NCBI GenBank assembly: GCA_949987565.1 | Contig: OX465102.1 | Span: forward strand, 25,481,691-25,545,690 | Source of the DNA: Luidia sarsii | Lineage: Eukaryota > Echinodermata > Asteroidea > Paxillosida > Luidiidae | DNA length: 64,000 nucleotides | Reading direction: 5' to 3' | Shown: positions 11,488-21,235 of the stretch, piece by piece | Position numbering within the stretch: position 1 is the first letter of the stretch | Layout of the letters: every line of letters starts with the position of its first letter | Notes under the pieces: generated by a model | The model's input: only the letters and a program-made list of their open reading frames with translations | The model's database searches: none | Told to the model about the DNA's origin: nothing | Position numbers and translations under genes: made by a program

Positions 11488-11733
11488 CTGACCCATGAGA
11501 GAGAGGAGGCAGAGAGGAGAGAACTTCAGCGCATGCTGATGGGAGATGCAACCGGCAGCGGCGCCAACAGCGGCCGGACGGACGCCAAAGATGGCGGCCA
11601 CAGCGGCGGCAACAGCGGGGCGGCAACCGCCGCTGGGGGCTCCAGGAACAGCAGCAGCACCCCGACGCCTGGGGCCGGTCCCTCAGCCAAGGACGATGAC
11701 CTCAACTCTGTGCACAGCTTTGGCTCCTCATTT
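11488..11733 (+). CDS. TAF1: TAF1 coding exon w5, with Gly/Ala/Ser/Thr-rich insert
   Basis: This exon has 82 codons in phase 0, from LTHEREEAERRELQRMLMGD to KDDDLNSVHSFGSSF. The two ends match the family (REREEQERKELQRML and the DDD...S segment). The middle, roughly window residues 185-230, is low-complexity Gly/Ala/Ser/Thr/Asn and longer than in vertebrate TAF1, so it is probably a disordered loop. It follows an 8.8-kb repeat-filled intron. The acceptor is CCCCTCTCCTCAG and the donor TTT|GTGAGT. Confidence 0.93.
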
Positions 11734-13099
11734 GTGAGTCCACTCTCCTTCTGAACTGTCAGAACCAAACCTTGGAGGCCCCGCTTTTTTTGTATGTGTG
11801 CGATATCTCTCCCAATTACAGACAATACTTCCAGATGGGCTTGGAACAGCAAAAGAAAAAATCATTACTATGGTCCTTTGACCTGCTGCCCCACATCTGG
11901 CTGTATGCAAAACAAAAAAATATATATATAAATATTTCTGTACAAGATTAAATAATTCAGAAAATTTAGATAATAATTTAGATAGGTTAAAGGTATACAG
12001 AAATCAAAATTAACTTGGGGTTAAATAAATCGGTATTGTTATAAAACCCAAAGTGGCTATCATTTTAGAGACCAGAAATGATTACTTTAGCTATAGAAAC
12101 AGCGACGTTTTGTTCCAAAAATTGTGCCCCCACTTTGGAGACGAACGTACTATCTCACATACAGAATGTGTGGTCAGCCTTGAGGTCGTGCGCTTTGCAC
12201 TGGCCCTGCATTGTCTCTATTGTCTATCAGACGTAAATACCGCACTGTCACATGCGCAGTAGCGCACTTTATCGTCTCAGCATTTCGATTGCCGCGCTCG
12301 GCTGCTTTTGGTCTGTATGTGACGTCTGTATGGGGCGAGGCGAACATGGACTTTTTTCAATGTTTTTGGGCAACATTAAGCGCTGATCAATTTTTAGAAA
12401 ATCAATCTTGTATTGATTATAGTGTGAACATTCCCTAAGGAGAGTTTTTAGCTGTTTTTCAACTCCTATTTCTGTAGACCTTTAAAGGTTCTCTGCAATA
12501 CAGTACATGTACATGTACATGTACATATCACAGTCAGGCTCATTTTCTGCTGTCATCTACCCGTAGGCATCTGGAGTGTACAAACATATTGGCAAGGTTC
12601 TTTTTCTTAATGGAGTCAGAAATTGGTTATCATTTCTACCTTTAAAAAGATCCTTTTCAAAATGAGGGCGCTATTGTAAGGTCATGTCAGGAACCCACAA
12701 TTTAAAAAAAACCTAAGAAAAACATTAACATTCAAACTGTAAATTAGTCCCTCTGGGTTAGGTTTGATGAAAAACTCCTTCACTAAATGATTATGAAGCA
12801 AACAATTTGTTATGAAGCATACATGTGTACAACATGTTTACACATGTAGGTGATAGGTTTGCAGGAAAATACATGAATTTTCAGAAACCTTTGTACACAA
12901 CCAATTGGGTTTCTGTTGCATGATCCCGTGATGACATCACACATTTCCATATTGAAATTCTCATTAGCATAAAACATGAAAACTTTCAAGTGCCCCCCCC
13001 CCTCCGAGAATGATTGTGAAAAATAGATTGATTGTCAGCAACATCGCGAAAAGTTCTGTAGCATGGATTTAAGTGATACAATGTCTATTACAGAGACCC

Positions 13100-13345
13100 T
13101 TTAATGTTAAAAAATGCTTCTGACTGGTGTCCCCACCCCCAGAAGAGATAGTTAACTATGTGAGAAGGCCGCCATCTAAGGACTAGATTGCTCAGATGGT
13201 AATAGCGTTGGTATGTAAAACCAGAGGTTTCGGGTTCGAGTCGTGATCCAGTGAAATTTTCTTTGCCATTCCCCCCCCAAAAAAAAAAAAAAAAAAAAAA
13301 AAAGAATTCTTAAGTTCCAAGTCCGTCTTTCTTTTTGCCCTTTCC
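13100..13345 (+). mobile_element. tRNA-derived SINE, copy 1
   Basis: GCTTCTGACTGGTGTCCCCA head, GGCCGCCATCTAAGG, then a tRNA-like part: box A-like GATTGCTCAGATGGTAATAG, box B-like GGGTTCGAGTCGT, 3' acceptor strand ATCCAGTG. The body ends TTTTCTTTGCCATT, a poly-A run and AAGTTCCAAGTCCGTCTTTC. Confidence 0.7.
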
Positions 13346-14079
13346 CCACTCAACCAGAAATGCCATAATCCGCTGAGAAAGTTTGGCCTGATCCCAGCAT
13401 CTTGTGTTTAATCTAGGTGGTGTACATCTGTGGGATTAACTGAGGCTTATCAGCTCATTTGTTCCTCCCTCCCCCCCCCCCTCTTCCTTCATGTCCTTTC
13501 CCTTTAAAAAAGAAGAAGATAATCCCGTCACCCAGACAGGGAGAGGACAAGACTCTCTAGAATCGCTTGGATTCCGACCTCTACAGGAAGTCTCTCTGGA
13601 GGGCAATATAAAACCTGTGCCAGGCTCAGGACGCTATCAGTGGTCTTTCTAAAAATACGTTGAGGCTGTTGCAGAAAGGTCACGGCTGCCGAAAGAGTTC
13701 ATGAGAGGGCAACTTGTCCCAATCGATGTTTGGATGATTGCAGTGCTGCAATACCCTGGTGGGACATTTGGGAATGAATTTCCCTATCACTCAAATTTAT
13801 TATGGTCCTTTTGCAAGTCCTATGGTTGTGAACTGAAACAATACATGTAGTTTTATGAAATGCTGAAAAATCATGCTGTTCAATAAAAATATAAAGAAAT
13901 ACAGTTTTGATCAAAGGAGGACCTTTGTCAAAGGCAGAATACATTCTACTAGAATGGAAACTTCAGCCTGTGTAAAAAAAATGGTATGCAGCAATTTATG
14001 TTCTGCTTATTTTATTCTATAAGTAGTTGCCTACTAATTGTGTGAGTTTTATTATACACAGCACTTTATTATAGGCTAA

Positions 14080-14215
14080 GATGGTTGACTTTTTGGGATG
14101 GCCGCCATCTAAGGGCTGGATAGCTCCGTTGCTAAGAGCACTGGTACTTTAAGTCGGAGGTCAGAAGTCCCAGTCCAGTGTAATATTTCTTGTCCACTTT
14201 TCAAATTCTCTCAAG
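14080..14215 (+). mobile_element. tRNA-derived SINE, copy 2
   Basis: GGCCGCCATCTAAGGGCTGG, TAGCTCCGTTGCTAAGAGC (box A), GGTCAGAAGTCCCAG (weak box B) and TCCAGTG. Acceptor 5' strand GGCTGGA pairs with TCCAGT in six of seven positions. 3' part reads CACTTTTCAAATTCTC. Confidence 0.65.
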
Positions 14216-14324
14216 AATGTCCCTGTGAGTTTGCCTTGACTACGTTTGGTTGGGAAATTCCAATCATAAGTACATGCGTAACACATAGAAAGTCGCTCAC
14301 AGGACTGAAAAGACCCAAATGCAA

Positions 14325-14470
14325 ATATCACAAAGTTTGAGGACCTGATGTTTCGATCCCTAGCAGGACCTTTCTCAAAGGCAGAAATCTGCCTCCATCT
14401 GTGGGACCTCTGAGGAAGGATGCCTTTGAGGAAGGAAGGAAACATCAGGCCCTCTAAATCTGTAGCATTT
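14325..14470. mobile_element. Fold-back pair of PLE terminal motifs
   Basis: The left arm reads (minus) GCCTTTGAGAAAGGTCCTGC...GGGATCGAAACATCAGG. The right arm reads (plus) GCCTTTGAGGAAGG...GGAAACATCAGGCCCTC. The two face each other around about 30 bases. Confidence 0.55.
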
Positions 14471-14849
14471 TCAATTTAGTTGGAATCCACCAATGTGTAA
14501 TTCGCCTGCTATCACTCTTGTAGTAAAGGGCGGTTTGCAGTGCTACCATGGAGGACTACCGGGTATCTCTTCTGTAGGTGTAGCTCTGAAGATTAAAAAT
14601 GGACTGTAGAGACCATATAGGACCACCTCTGAACCACAAACACGCACACATGGGACATGTTCACAGGGTGTCACCACAAATCACCCCTGACCTGCTACCG
14701 GTACCTCCACGCTCCACCGTGAATGGCCCGAACATCTCATTCTGTCTCTCTGGCCCTTTGTTGGCGGATGGGTTTGTTCAGATCTGGACGTCAGCTCAGC
14801 GTCACCACACTGACCCTTTTTTGCCCTTTGCCCTTTGCCCCACCCTCAG

Positions 14850-14986
14850 AGTGGACGCCGGCTCAAGATCTACCGCACCTTCCGCGGCGAGGACGGTCAG
14901 GACTTTGTCCGGGTGGAGACTGTCCGGAGGCCGGAGGTCATTGACACCTATGTGCGCATCAGGCAGTCCAAGGACGAGAGCTACAT
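14850..14986 (+). CDS. TAF1: TAF1 coding exon w6
   Basis: This exon follows ACCCTCAG and encodes SGRRLKIYRTFRGEDGQDFV and TVRRPEVIDTYVRIRQSKDE, the conserved segment between the core domain and the zinc knuckle. It ends with AT before GTAAGA, and the split codon becomes Ile when joined to exon w7. Length is 137 bases (45 codons plus 2). Confidence 0.95.
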
Positions 14987-14997
14987 GTAAGATTGCT

Positions 14998-15262
14998 CAG
15001 CAGGGGCTCAAAGGGGCTCAAGCCTTTCCAAAGCCAGGCTTAGGCTCAGGCTCCGGCTTTGTCTCGAGTTCTTTCACCATTTCAAGTACAAGGCATGAAA
15101 GCAGGAAGTCTTTGACTTCATTTTCGAATTTTTGACTGAGTTTTGAAAAAGGAATCCAAAGCCTCAACTTCAACAAAGAACTCTAACTTGTATTTCAGCA
15201 TTTGGATAACTGAGACGAAGCCGGAGCCAAAGCCTAAGCCGTGTTTTGGAAAAGTGCCCCAG
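14998..15262. mobile_element. Fold-back element, inner part (same family as 58308-58752)
   Basis: Arms GGCTTAGGCTCAGGCTCCGG...TTGTCTC and GAGACGAAGCCGGAGCC...CCTAAGCCGTG are complementary. The loop (CAAGTACAAGGCATGAAAGC) matches the loop of the 58-kb copy in reverse orientation. It starts 12 bases after the donor of exon w6. Confidence 0.6.
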
Positions 15263-15476
15263 AGTCTCATTTTTCCATGACTCGGACTCAGGTCACGATT
15301 ATCAAATGACACAGACTCGGACAGGAATCCACCGTTCAGGACTCGCAATCAGACTCAAAATGGGGGACTTGTGACTCGATGAACGAGTCACAGTTAATAT
15401 AGGAAAGATTTGCAGTGACACCATGTATCAGGTTTCTTAAAGAAGAGGTGTGGTTCTGAAAAGAACCTGAGTGGTA

Positions 15477-15518
15477 TCTCGATGTTTCGACCAGTATACT
15501 CAGGCCGTCATCAGGAGA
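15477..15518 (-). ncRNA. Hammerhead ribozyme candidate with full canonical core (family 2)
   Basis: On the minus strand: stem I TCTC (15518-15515) / GAGA (15480-15477); core CTGATGA (15514-15508); one extra C; stem II GGCC / GGTC with loop of about ten; GAAAC (15488-15484); ATC giving U16.1-C17. All invariant core bases of the hammerhead family are present. Stem III is only one or two pairs, as in the short-stem hammerheads known from Penelope-like elements. The single extra base between core and stem II is unusual and is shared with family 1. Confidence 0.5.
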
Positions 15519-15844
15519 ATGCCTGTTTTTTTTTTTTTTTTTTTTTTACTTGCCCGCAGCTGTTTTTACTAGACATTGACCATCGGGCTAGTTCTAAGGT
15601 CGAGCCCTGTACATATACAGTATTTGAATGAGCGTCATGTCACACAAATACAAACGTATGGCAGTGCTCTACATGTACTTCTGCCCAACATCGTGTGCAT
15701 GTACATGTAGTTTGACACTAGTCAGGTCCCACATAGCATTACGCAAACATCATGTTATATCTACAAATCTCTTAACCTTTCTTGTTTCCCCTTCCCCCTG
15801 CCCGACCCCCTGCTCGATCCCCCTTCCCCTCCCCCTTCCCCTCC

Positions 15845-16575
15845 CCCTTCCCCATCCCCTTCCCCTTCCCCTTCCCCTTCCCCTTCCCCTTCCCCTTCCC
15901 CTTCCCCTTCCCCTTCCCCTTCCCCTTCCCCTTCCCCTTCCCCTTCCCCTTCCCCTTCCCCTTCCCCTTCCCCTTCCCCTTCCCCTTCCCCTTCCCCTTC
16001 CCCTTCCCCTTCCCCTTCCCCTTCCCCTTCCCCTTCCCCTTCCCCTTCCCCTTCCCCTTCCCCTTCCCCTTCCCCTTCCCCTTCCCCTTCCCCTTCCCCT
16101 TCCCCTTCCCCTTCCCCTTCCCCTTCCCCTTCCCCTTCCCCTTCCCCTTCCCCTTCCCCTTCCCCTTCCCCTTCCCCTTCCCCTTCCCCTTCCCCTTCCC
16201 CTTCCCCTTCCCCATCCCCTTCCCCTTCCCCTTCCCCTTCCCCTTCCCCTTCCCCTTCCCCTTCCCCTTCCCCTTCCCCTTCCCCTTCCCCTTCCCCATC
16301 CCCATCCCCATCCCCTTCCCCTTCCCCTTCCCCTTCCCCTTCCCCTTCCCCTTCCCCTTCCCCTTCCCCATCCCCTTCCCCTTCCCCATCCCCTTCCCCT
16401 TCCCCTTCCCCTTCCCCTTCCCCTTCCCCTTCCCCTTCCCCTTCCCCTTCCCCTTCCCCTTCCCCTTCCCCTTCCCCTTCCCCTTCCCCTTCCCCTTCCC
16501 CTTCCCCTTCCCCTTCCCCTTCCCCTTCCACTTCCCCTTCCCCTTCCCCTTCCCCTTCCCCTTCCCCTTCCCCAT
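15845..16575 (+). repeat. (CCCCTT)n hexanucleotide array abutting the exon w7 acceptor
   Basis: Some 120 copies of CCCCTT with rare CCCCAT variants, preceded by CCCCCTTCCCCTCCC from 15790. Open frames on both strands (PLPLPL, FPFPFP, GEGEGE, GKGKGK) are artefacts. The array ends about 28 bases before the splice acceptor at 16601-16602. Confidence 0.97.
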
Positions 16576-16602
16576 CCCCGATCCCCGATCCCCTGCCCTC
16601 AG

Positions 16603-16789
16603 TCGGCAGTTTGCCCTCCACGATGAGAAGCATCGGGAGGAGATGAAGAAGGAACGCCGTCGCATCCAGGAGCAGCTCCGTCGCATCAAGCGCAACCAGG
16701 AGAAGCAGGAGCAGGAGAAACTGCACCCCAAACCGCCCAAGGTCTTCAAGAAGAAGAAGGAGAAGAAGATCGATCCCAAGGTGCTCAAG
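16603..16789 (+). CDS. TAF1: TAF1 coding exon w7 (basic helical segment)
   Basis: The first T completes Ile. Then follow [20 protein letters not shown] and [20 protein letters not shown], a long charged helix conserved in TAF1, then a lysine-rich run (VFKKKKEKK). The acceptor AG at 16601-16602 sits at the end of a roughly 750-bp (CCCCTT)n array that supplies its pyrimidine tract. The donor is AAG|GTGAGT. Confidence 0.95.
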
Positions 16790-17037
16790 GTGAGTGGGAT
16801 GGGACCCGACTACCCCTCAGTCCCTCCCCTTCCCCCATTCCAGCCCTACATGTACCGGTACCTACCTTCCATCAAGTCTCTTAACCACAACAATGTGCTT
16901 TGCACTATCTATTTCACCTCACAGCGGAGTTACTAACATGATGACTGTGATGTGTGTTGTATTTTTCTACTTGCATTTCCTTGCTTGAGAATAAGCATCC
17001 AAAAGAGTTTTGGCTGGCTAGAAATGGTATTTAATTG

Positions 17038-17668
17038 TTTGCTCCCTCCCTCTCTCTGCCCCTCTCTCTATCTCTCCCCCATTACACTATCCTCCTCTCG
17101 CTATCACTCGCTCGATCTCTCCCATCTCTCTCTCACCCCCCCCCCGATCTCTCTCTCTATCTCCCTCTCTCTTGTCCTCTCGATATTTCTCTCGCCCTAT
17201 CTCTCCCTCTTTCTCTCTATTACTCTCTCTATCTCTCACCCTCTCCCCCCTCTCTCTATCCCCCTCCTTCTCTCTTGTCCTCTCTCTATCTCTCTCTCTC
17301 CCTCTCTCTCTCTCTCACTCTCCCTCCCTCTACCTCCCCATTCTTTCTTTCGCTATTTACTTCCCTCTCTTCCTCTCTTCCTCTCTTCCTCTCTTCCTCT
17401 CTTCCTCTCTTCCTCTCTTCCTCTCTTCCTCTCTCTCACTCTTCCATCCACTCCCCCTCGTTCTATATCTCTCCTCTACCTATATCTTTCTCTCTCTATC
17501 TCATATTCTCTCTCTCTTTCCCTCTGCCTTTCTATCTGCCTTTGTCTCTCTAAATCTATCTTTGCATTTCTCTGTTTCTGTGTCTTTTGTCTCCCCGTCT
17601 CTCTCTTTTCTTTCCTCATTTATCCTTGTCTTTCTCTCGGTCACTCCCCTCTCTTCCTCTCTCCCCCT
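17038..17668 (+). repeat. CT-rich microsatellite filling intron 7 up to the exon w8 acceptor
   Basis: Irregular CTCTCC/CTCTCT repeats including a (CTCTTC)n run at 17370-17430. Serine/leucine-rich open frames here are artefacts. Confidence 0.93.
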
Positions 17669-17673
17669 GTCAG

Positions 17674-17879
17674 ATGAAGTGTGGGGCCTGCGGTCTCATT
17701 GGTCACATGCGCACCAACAAGGAGTGCCCCAACTACGCCAAGCTGAAGGAGAACCAGCCCTCGGTTGCCGTGGCGATGACGGAGGAGCAGGAGGAGGCGG
17801 AGGAGAGGAAGCTGGAGGACGATGAGCTGGTCAAGACAGAAGGCACCAAGGTCATCCTAGCCAAGAGCATCATTGAGCA
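17674..17879 (+). CDS. TAF1: TAF1 coding exon w8 (zinc knuckle)
   Basis: This exon starts ATG AAG TGT after CCCCTGTCAG. It carries the TAF1 zinc knuckle CGACGLIGHMRTNKEC (C-x2-C-x4-H-x6-C, window residues 357, 360, 365, 372), which helps TAF1 bind promoter DNA. It continues with VAMTEEQEEAEERKLEDDEL and EGTKVILAKSIIE. It ends with CA before GTAAGT, and the split codon becomes His. A CT-rich microsatellite lies directly upstream of the acceptor. Confidence 0.96.
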
Positions 17880-18139
17880 GTAAGTCTTGCCATCGCCATA
17901 GAAACCAGATGGAGGTTTTTCACCTGACCACCAAAGGTTGATTCGTATGTCCACTTGAGTGGTCCAGATCCGCGGAAGCGCATGCAAAATCTGAGTATTT
18001 CCATTGGACATTTGATGACTCGAAACCATGTGCGTTCTGCATACATCTGCATGAATTGATCACTGACTGTGAAAAAGTACAGTAGAGTATATTTGTGATA
18101 TACAGAAATGTTGCAAACTGCTTACTGACTCTGCCTTCT

Positions 18140-18178
18140 GCCTTTGAGAAAGGTCCTGCTAGGATCGAAACGTCAGGC
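18140..18178 (+). ncRNA. Hammerhead-like motif (family 1, cleanest copy)
   Basis: GCCT 18140-18143; TTGAGAAA 18144-18151; stem II GGTCCT 18152-18157 / AGGATC 18161-18166 with loop GCT; GAAA 18167-18170; palindromic CG-containing stem III and GTC 18172-18174; AGGC 18175-18178. All stems pair. The positions equivalent to C3 and G8 are T and A, a pair-preserving double change. Confidence 0.45.
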
Positions 18179-18759
18179 CCACTAAATTTTAGAGTATATT
18201 TGACTGAAATACCTCTCTAGCCAGACACTGTCATTTCTTGGGTTGATACCAAGGCTGGGTGTTTCTTATCAACCCTCCTGAAGTGCAATTGATGGTTTTC
18301 AAAAAAAGGCAGTAAGCAGTTAGTAACTGTTTTTGTACATGTAGGTTCCTCTATGATTGGTACATGTAGTTCCTGTTTATATGGATTCACTCTGAAAGCA
18401 ATACCAAACATCTACGGTACCTGCACAGCCAATAAAAATCAACGGATTCAAAAAAAAAAAAAAAAAAAATAGCATGTCTCAAAGACGAGACCTTTCTCCA
18501 TTGAGAAAGCTCCTGGTAGGGTAAAAAACGTCATGGTCTCTGAAATTGTCCAGACTTGCTTTTTTGGGGGGTCCTTTTAGGTAGCAAGTAATACGGAGTA
18601 CATGTAGTTTAGTAATGACATAACAAACATGCTGAAAAATGCTGTCTGAATTGGATACTTTATTAATTTTTCTCTGAGACGGTGATTTGGTATCAACTTT
18701 CTACCCCCCCACCCCCACGAATCCTTCCTGGTTGTAATATTTGTCATCCTCGTCACCAG

Positions 18760-18868
18760 TGCCGAGCACATCAAACGTAAGTCTCTGGTCCTGCGCTTCC
18801 CGAAGGAGAACTTGCCTCCCAAGAAGAAGAGACGCGTGGAATCCTCACATCCTCTGGACTACCTCAAG
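18760..18868 (+). CDS. TAF1: TAF1 coding exon w9 (basic, NLS-like)
   Basis: The first T completes His. The exon encodes AEHIKRKSLVLRFPKENLPP followed by KKKRRV, the conserved basic stretch just before the bromodomains, which resembles a nuclear localisation signal. The acceptor is CGTCACCAG and the donor AAG|GTACAG. Confidence 0.95.
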
Positions 18869-19409
18869 GTACAGTACAGGCACACTCACTCCGGCTGTGG
18901 TTAAACTAGACACCGGACTTGTACGACTCCTGTGTCGGACTTTGACTCAAGTCCTACTTGAGCCTCATTTTCCGTGGCATGAGAGTCCCAAAAAGTCTTG
19001 AAATAGCACATATATTTTAATAGGCAATGTCCACAAATATTAGACCATTTTGCGAAGGAGACTGCACGAGCACTCTGCTTTGCCTTTAGAAAATTAGCCG
19101 ACACTAATAATTTTAATATTGCTGAAACTGTGGACATAATTTGCGTTTAGCTGCATTGATATGATTTTCTACATGTGTCTGTGTGTGGCGAAAGCTGGGA
19201 TTGATTTCATAAAGCCTTAGAACACTTTGTTACTAAACCTACGGTCGTTCATCTATTGTAGTTGCAATAGGGCGTATAATTTCAGCGTATTGCTCATTGT
19301 TTTACGATACGTCATAAGTTGCTGAGAGTGTGGTGCGATTGACCACTGTCCATTCCAGATTTCTGCCAGTGGAATCTGTAGAAGAAGACTGGAGCTGTTG
19401 TCACTCTCC

Positions 19410-19552
19410 ATCAATATAGGAAGGTTTGCGGTGAACACCATGTATCAGGTCTCTTAAAGGAAGAGGTATGGTTCTGAAAAGAACCTGAGAACCAAACCTC
19501 TTCCTTTAAGAGACCTGATACATGGTGTCACCGCAAACCTTCCTATATTGAT
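19410..19552. repeat. Near-perfect fold-back of family 2 terminal sequence
   Basis: The left arm TCAATATAGGAAGGTTTGCG...CATGTATCAGGTCTCTTAAA is mirrored by the right arm ending TTTAAGAGACCTGATACATG...CCTTCCTATATTGA. Arms are about 65 bases with very few mismatches. The centre is GAAAAGAACCTGAGAACC. It lies about 100 bases upstream of exon w10. Confidence 0.8.
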
Positions 19553-19659
19553 TCACCCACCATGCAAAGCCTTAAGTCTCATTCACTCGTTTGCTTTCCC
19601 ATTCCTTGATGAAAGTCATCGACTTGTTCCCAAATCCTTTCTGCGTTTCTCATCGGCAG

Positions 19660-19758
19660 CGACCGAACCAGTCCAACAACCGGCGGCGCACAGACCCGGT
19701 GGTGACCCTCGGCATCATGCTAGAGACCATTCTGAACGAGATCAGGGATATACCATAT
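19660..19758 (+). CDS. TAF1: TAF1 coding exon w10 (bromodomain 1, helix Z)
   Basis: This exon has 33 codons, phase 0, RPNQSNNRRRTDPVVTLGIM then LETILNEIRDIPY. This is the first helix of bromodomain 1. The acceptor is CATCGGCAG and the donor TAT|GTGAGT. It is followed by the longest intron in the window (12.9 kb). Confidence 0.95.
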
Positions 19759-19894
19759 GTGAGTAGCCTAGTCTTGATAACCTGGGATGACTCTGTTGGT
19801 CAAAAACAGCACCTTTTTGATTTTTCCTGGGGTTTTACTTTAATTCTCCAAAAAATTAAAAAGGTCAAAATTTAGGAGGGTGTGACACTAGGAC

Positions 19895-20068
19895 TGCAGC
19901 CGATTTCACGACACTTCAAATGTTGCGTACGCAACATTTTGTTGCGTAACTTACGCAGCATTTTGCTGCATTTTCTGAATAGTGCACAAAAGAGCCATTG
20001 TGGCACAAGACTTACGCAACTTTTGTACGTTGCGTAACTTACGCAACTTTTCTTGAAATCGGCGGCTG
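19895..20068. mobile_element. Small MITE-like palindrome rich in TTGCGTAAGTTACGCAA-type motifs
   Basis: Ends GCAGCCGATTTCA and TGAAATCGGCGGCTG are inverted. Inside, GTTGCGTAACTTACGCA occurs on both sides, so the element folds. It starts 137 bases after the donor of exon w10. Confidence 0.6.
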
Positions 20069-20240
20069 ATCCCTAGCAGGACCGATCCCTACTGTAGCAG
20101 GACCTTTCTCAAAGGCAGAATACCCCTGAGAAAGGTCCTGCTAGGATCGGAACGGCAGGCCCTCCTTATTTGTTTAATAATTTGCATTTAGTTTTTTTGT
20201 TTTAATTTTTTGGGTCAGTTAACAATTTGCCACATTTTTC
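20069..20240. mobile_element. Fold-back pair of PLE terminal motifs
   Basis: The left arm on minus and the right arm on plus (CTGAGAAAGGTCCTGCTAGG, ATCGGAACGGCAGGCCC) meet near 20120. The tail GCATTTAGTTT...CAGTTAACAATTTGCCACA matches the other family 1 ends. Confidence 0.6.
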
Positions 20241-20959
20241 TACCACAGTATATTAGTCTGAAGAAAGAAAATCCCCTGAATTCAATCCCCAAAACAGAAA
20301 TTAATTTTGGTGTGGCCCTGTGTTTAGCATCTGTTGGAGCAATTCCACCGGCCTTTGCTCACCCTGATTCCTCTCCCAACTTCTCCCGGGAGTTGAGAGA
20401 CTAGGAAACTGGCGTCTCTCTCGCCCCCAGTTGAAAAAAAAAAAGTTATCCAAACATGGGGGAGGGAGGGGGAAGGGAGGGGGGGGGGATTTGTAAGGAA
20501 CCAGCTAAGGGTATGAGGTCTGTGTAAGGGGGCCAGGTCACTATTACAGGGGATGAAATGGTGGCTTGCTCTTCCTGTTTTGGTTGCGGCTAGACAGCGG
20601 GTACTTGTCTCCCCCCCCCCCCATTCCCTTTCCCCATCCATCCCAGATCGTGTTACCCTCCTTCCTCTGCCAGTGTTTAGACAGTGGATACACCCGAATG
20701 CGGATTTCTGAGGTGGACTGGTCTGAATGTCTCACATGCAGACTTTTTAGATTTTCAGTCTAGCCACTCTGAGCCGTTACAAGCAAAAAAAAGGCACAAT
20801 GAAGTAGTGTAAAGATACCGCAGCCGCGTTAGTCTGACTGATGAATGGTAACATCTTACATGTAAGGGTAGCATTTAAGACTGGGCAGTTTGAGAGAGTG
20901 CGTATGTAAGCGTTGGTAGCAAGCTTGCTGATAGTTGTTGGGACAGAAACTTACAAATG

Positions 20960-21235
20960 CACTCTTTCCAACTGATGAGTCTTTAAGCACTACCCTGGAG
21001 GGATCCCTGGAGATGCAGCACTTAATGGCTTAATTTGCTCCTGACTGGCGCCCCCACCCGGCAAAGACTAGCTGACTACTTGGGAAGCGACCATCTAAGG
21101 GTTGGATAGCACAGATGGGAAGAGTACTGGCACTCGGGTTCAAATCCCGGTACAGTAAAAGTTTTCTTTGCCATTTTACAAAAGTGTTCAAAAGTTCCCA
21201 GTCAGTTTTTCCTTTGTTTGTTTGACCCAAGTTTC
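20960..21235 (+). mobile_element. tRNA-derived SINE, copy 3 (longest head)
   Basis: The head GGGATCCCTGGAGATGCAGC...CTTAATGG precedes GCTCCTGACTGGCGCCCCCA. Then follow CGACCATCTAAGGGTTGG, box A GATAGCACAGATGGGAAGAG, box B GGGTTCAAATCCCGG, TTTTCTTTGCCATT and the tail AGTTCCCAGTCAGTTTTTCC. Confidence 0.7.

Noticed and set aside
15628..16936. PLPLPL / FPFPFP / GEGEGE / GKGKGK open frames
   Set aside because: They come from the (CCCCTT)n array. Only the last part of the frame starting at 15782 is real, as exon w7.
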